Below, one piece after another: positions 51,966-53,402 of a DNA stretch of 53,402 bases. Below the pieces are notes generated by a model. It was not told the origin of the DNA. It saw only the letters and a program-made list of their open reading frames with translations, and ran no database searches. Source of the DNA: an uncultured Oscillospiraceae bacterium (GTDB taxonomy: Bacteria > Bacillota > Clostridia > Oscillospirales > Ruminococcaceae); contig CAKSSH010000003.1 in assembly GCA_934488695.1 (NCBI GenBank), positions 1-53,402 of the forward strand, given 5' to 3'. The position numbers and the translations under genes were made by a program. Within the stretch, counting starts at the first letter, position 1. Every line of letters begins with the position of its first letter.

Positions 51966-52991
51966 ATGAAAGTATACGGCGTCGTTTTGATTGGCTGCGG
52001 CCATATCGGACAGGCACATATTTCGGACATTTACTGGCGAGACAATATTGCGATCCGAGCTGTCGTTGATCGGCAGCTTTCCCGTGCGCAGGACTTTGCA
52101 AGGCGTTACGGCGCACAGGCCGCTGACACCGACTATCGGCCTTATTTGGAACGGCAGGATGTAGATATCGTGATTATCGCGTCGCCGGTCAGCTGTCATC
52201 TGCCCATGCTGCGCGATTGTCTTGCTCATCAAAAGCATGTGCTGTGCGAAAAACCGCTCTGTGCAACCGCGGCGGACGGCGCGGAGTTTTACCGGCTGTG
52301 CAAAACCGCCTCCGCTCAGGTCGTCATCGGGCATATCCTGCGTTATAACGAAACCTTTATCCGGGTCCGGCAATTGATCGCCGCCGGCGAAATCGGTCAG
52401 CTGCGGCTGGCGCGCATGGTGCAAAACCACCACATCATTGATTCCGAGCGCTACCACTCGCTTTTGCGGGAATGTTCCCCGCTTTTGGACTGCGGCGTAC
52501 ATTACTTTGACCTGCTGCAATGGCTCTCCGGCGGCCGTATCACCGCTGTCAGCGGCTTCGGCACCCGTATCTCCTCGGAATTTCGGGACGTCGAAATGGA
52601 TTACGGGATGGCGAATCTCTTTCTGGACAACGGCGTTGTCGGCTACTATGAAGCGGGATGGACCCGCAGCATGTCCTCCAACAACACCAAGGAATTTGTC
52701 GGTGACGCCGGCAGCATTTCCGTCACCCTCAACCAATTCCGCGGAGCACACCCGGAGGAGGGAGATCTCATTGAGGTCTACCACAATAAAGACCACCGCT
52801 ACCAAAGCATCAATGTCCCCGGGAATTACAAGCCGATGTACCGCCAGCTGTCCGCTCTGATAGACAAAATCGAAGGCCGCCCCTCCGAGGCGCCCTCCAT
52901 CGACGAAGCCTACAGTGCATTTCAAATCGGTCTTGCCGCCGAAGAGGCTGCCCGAACCGGCCGAAAAATCCGAGTGATACAGCCGAGCTGA
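51966..52991 (+). CDS. Gfo/Idh/MocA-family oxidoreductase
   Basis: A 341-residue protein with VVLIGCGHIGQAH, CEKPLCATAADGAEF and PLLDCGVHYFDLLQW, all family signatures including the catalytic Lys and His. The start with GGAG 7 bases upstream is used; the frame is open 26 codons upstream inside the previous gene. It is probably co-transcribed with the upstream paralog. The pair may act on two steps of one keto-sugar or inositol pathway; the substrate is unknown. Confidence 0.93.
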   Translation: MKVYGVVLIGCGHIGQAHISDIYWRDNIAIRAVVDRQLSRAQDFARRYGAQAADTDYRPYLERQDVDIVIIASPVSCHLPMLRDCLAHQKHVLCEKPLCATAADGAEFYRLCKTASAQVVIGHILRYNETFIRVRQLIAAGEIGQLRLARMVQNHHIIDSERYHSLLRECSPLLDCGVHYFDLLQWLSGGRITAVSGFGTRISSEFRDVEMDYGMANLFLDNGVVGYYEAGWTRSMSSNNTKEFVGDAGSISVTLNQFRGAHPEEGDLIEVYHNKDHRYQSINVPGNYKPMYRQLSALIDKIEGRPSEAPSIDEAYSAFQIGLAAEEAARTGRKIRVIQPS

Positions 52992-53004
52992 GTGCAAAAC
53001 CTCG

Positions 53005-53040
53005 TGTAGCCCGGAAACCGAATTCGGTTTCCGGGCTACA
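53005..53040. terminator. Perfect 36-base palindromic terminator between convergent operons
   Basis: An 18-bp perfect stem, TGTAGCCCGGAAACCGAA with its complement, followed on the plus strand by CTTTTG and on the minus strand by CGAGGTTTTG. It ends the oxidoreductase pair and the minus-strand decarboxylase operon. Confidence 0.85.
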
Positions 53041-53071
53041 CTTTTGTCGGCGCCGCATAACGCGGTGTTTT

Positions 53072-53212
53072 TTATTTGCTTTCTTTTTTGTCTTGGGTCA
53101 GATTCACCAGCAGATACATCATCACAACAATCACTACCGTAACGGCGAATATGCCCAGCATTCCTTTTCCCATCACCGCAAGCGAGCTTAAAAACGCCTG
53201 AATATTGAACAT
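53072..53212 (-). CDS. Small decarboxylase gamma-like membrane subunit (46 residues)
   Basis: A 46-residue protein, beginning MFNIQAFLSSLAVMGKGMLG, with one membrane helix (about residues 15-36) and a charged C-terminal tail (QDKKESK). This is the layout of OadG-type small subunits, which assemble Na+-pumping decarboxylases. A GAGGTGA site overlaps the beta-subunit stop codon, which lies 10 bases upstream of the ATG. It is too short for most gene finders. Oxaloacetate decarboxylase would fit the nearby citrate operon, but other acyl-CoA decarboxylases use the same subunits. Confidence 0.75.
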   Translation of the reverse strand: MFNIQAFLSSLAVMGKGMLGIFAVTVVIVVMMYLLVNLTQDKKESK

Positions 53213-53222
53213 TTCCGTCACC

Positions 53223-53402
53223 TCACCCTAACATATTTAATATCATTCCGCCGGCAAGCACCGACGCGATCTGTCCGGACACGTTTACGCCGACCGTCTG
53301 CATCAACAAAAAGTTTTGCGGGTCCTCTTTCAGCCCCATTTTGTGAATGACCCGGGCAGACATCGGGAATGCCGAAATGCCCGCCGCGCCAATCATAGGA
53401 TT
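53223..53402 (-). CDS. C-terminus of Na+-pumping decarboxylase beta subunit (partial)
   Basis: The last 59 residues of a membrane protein; the rest lies beyond the right edge. NPMIGAAGISAFPMSARVIHK and NFLLMQTVGVNVSGQIASVLAGG match the end of OadB/GcdB/MmdB beta subunits, which carry the sodium path. It is followed by the small gamma-like gene. Confidence 0.88.
   Translation of the reverse strand, partial: NPMIGAAGISAFPMSARVIHKMGLKEDPQNFLLMQTVGVNVSGQIASVLAGGMILNMLG

Noticed and set aside
51882..52997. 371-codon minus-strand ORF opposite the second oxidoreductase
   Set aside because: Antisense shadow of a clear Gfo/Idh/MocA gene.

Overview
The window looks like chromosomal DNA of an anaerobic Gram-positive Clostridia, probably a gut Oscillospirales/Ruminococcaceae-type organism. 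The reasons are strong AGGAGG ribosome binding sites, consensus sigma-A promoters, lipobox lipoproteins, a Re-type citrate synthase, a sodium-pump decarboxylase and many sugar-use genes. Base composition is moderate, except for one very GC-rich repeat block. No rRNA, tRNA, CRISPR array, phage or insertion sequence was recognised.

Region 1 (1-14.3 kb, minus strand) is a carbohydrate ABC importer locus. A lipoprotein solute-binding protein (12371-14140) has its own promoter and terminator. After a long leader comes an operon encoding a giant binding protein fused to carbohydrate-binding-like domains, a permease pair, an NHL-propeller membrane protein, a Yip1 protein, a DUF5696 protein and a second permease pair. 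No ATPase is present, so a shared one must be encoded elsewhere.

Region 2 (14.4-15.26 kb) is a non-coding GC-rich block with a tandem repeat of 162-163 bp.

Region 3 (15.3-30.4 kb) is the most unusual part. Five paralogous proteins of a family I do not recognise, with glycoside-hydrolase-like features (three without signal peptides, two lipoproteins), lie in three transcription units. They sit beside a CBM9-like protein, a divergent NagB-like protein, a PIG-L deacetylase, a Gfo/Idh/MocA oxidoreductase, a polysaccharide-deacetylase-like protein and a ROK regulator. Divergent from the ROK gene are a metallo-beta-lactamase-fold protein and an FAD oxidoreductase. Together they look like a pathway for capturing and dismantling an (amino)sugar-containing glycan; the substrate is unknown.

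Region 4 (30.4-38.5 kb, plus) is a tightly packed operon: multi-pass GT-C-like membrane protein, MurD, two M42 aminopeptidases, a GNAT acetyltransferase, a PLP enzyme of the YnbB type and an EamA transporter.

Region 5 (38.8-45.5 kb) holds a small lipoprotein, a GpsA-like dehydrogenase, a secreted caspase-like protein with two tiny ORFs in its leader, and an isomerase/oxidoreductase pair divergent from an AraC regulator.

Region 6 (45.5-53.4 kb) is a complete operon for making 2-oxoglutarate (Re-citrate synthase, GntR regulator, aconitase, isocitrate dehydrogenase). It is divergent from two Gfo/Idh/MocA oxidoreductases. At the right edge is the end of a sodium-pump decarboxylase locus (a 46-residue gamma-like subunit and the C-terminus of the beta subunit).
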